Assembly (NCBI GenBank): GCA_944333375.1
Contig: CALVKX010000155.1
Span: 1 to 5,071 of the forward strand
Reading direction: 5' to 3'
DNA length: 5,071 nucleotides
Origin: an uncultured Eubacteriales bacterium
GTDB taxonomy: Bacteria; Bacillota_A; Clostridia; Christensenellales; Aristaeellaceae
In this document: positions 5,063-5,071 of the stretch, piece by piece
Numbering within the stretch: position 1 is the stretch's first letter
Layout of the letters: every line of letters starts with the position of its first letter
Notes under the pieces: generated by a model
Told to the model about the DNA's origin: nothing
Databases searched by the model: none
Seen by the model: only the letters and a program-made list of their open reading frames with translations
Made by a program: the position numbers and the translations under genes

Positions 5063-5071
5063 ATGCATCCC

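Overview
The window looks like a piece of chromosome from a GC-rich (about 60 % by eye), endospore-forming, Gram-positive anaerobe of the Clostridia type. The evidence is a sporulation sigma factor of the SigK type, purine-rich Shine-Dalgarno sites ahead of nearly every gene, a BclA-like collagen protein with a SigK-type promoter, a signal-peptide protein and a lipoprotein, and a Crp/Fnr regulator of a kind common in anaerobic Firmicutes. The species cannot be named from the sequence.

Layout: (1) 1-557, minus strand: the first 185 codons of sigK, read from a TTG start and cut off by the window's left edge. (2) 558-789: divergent intergenic region with several inverted repeats. (3) 790-1938, plus: secreted protein of unknown function. 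(4) 2003-2563, plus: left-handed beta-helix acyltransferase of the serine-acetyltransferase type, 64 bp downstream and probably cotranscribed. (5) 2564-2691: structured intergenic DNA ending in a likely terminator. (6) 2692-2720: a close SigK-type promoter driving (7) 2752-3801, plus: a three-part protein with a Cys-rich head, about 31 collagen triplets and a right-handed beta-helix tail. (8) 3856-3884: a SigA-type promoter for (9) 3922-4584, plus: a Crp/Fnr-family regulator. (10) 4626-4663: a strong intrinsic terminator between convergent genes. (11) 4676-5062, minus: a rhodanese-domain lipoprotein.

Two themes link the genes. The first is late sporulation. SigK is the late mother-cell sigma factor, and the collagen-like gene carries the best SigK promoter match in the window, so its product is probably a spore coat or exosporium surface protein. 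The second is redox or sulfur chemistry. A Crp/Fnr regulator with three cysteines in its sensor domain faces a membrane-anchored sulfurtransferase; any regulatory link between them is inference. The secreted protein plus acyltransferase pair is the least understood part. No mobile element, CRISPR array, tRNA or rRNA was seen.
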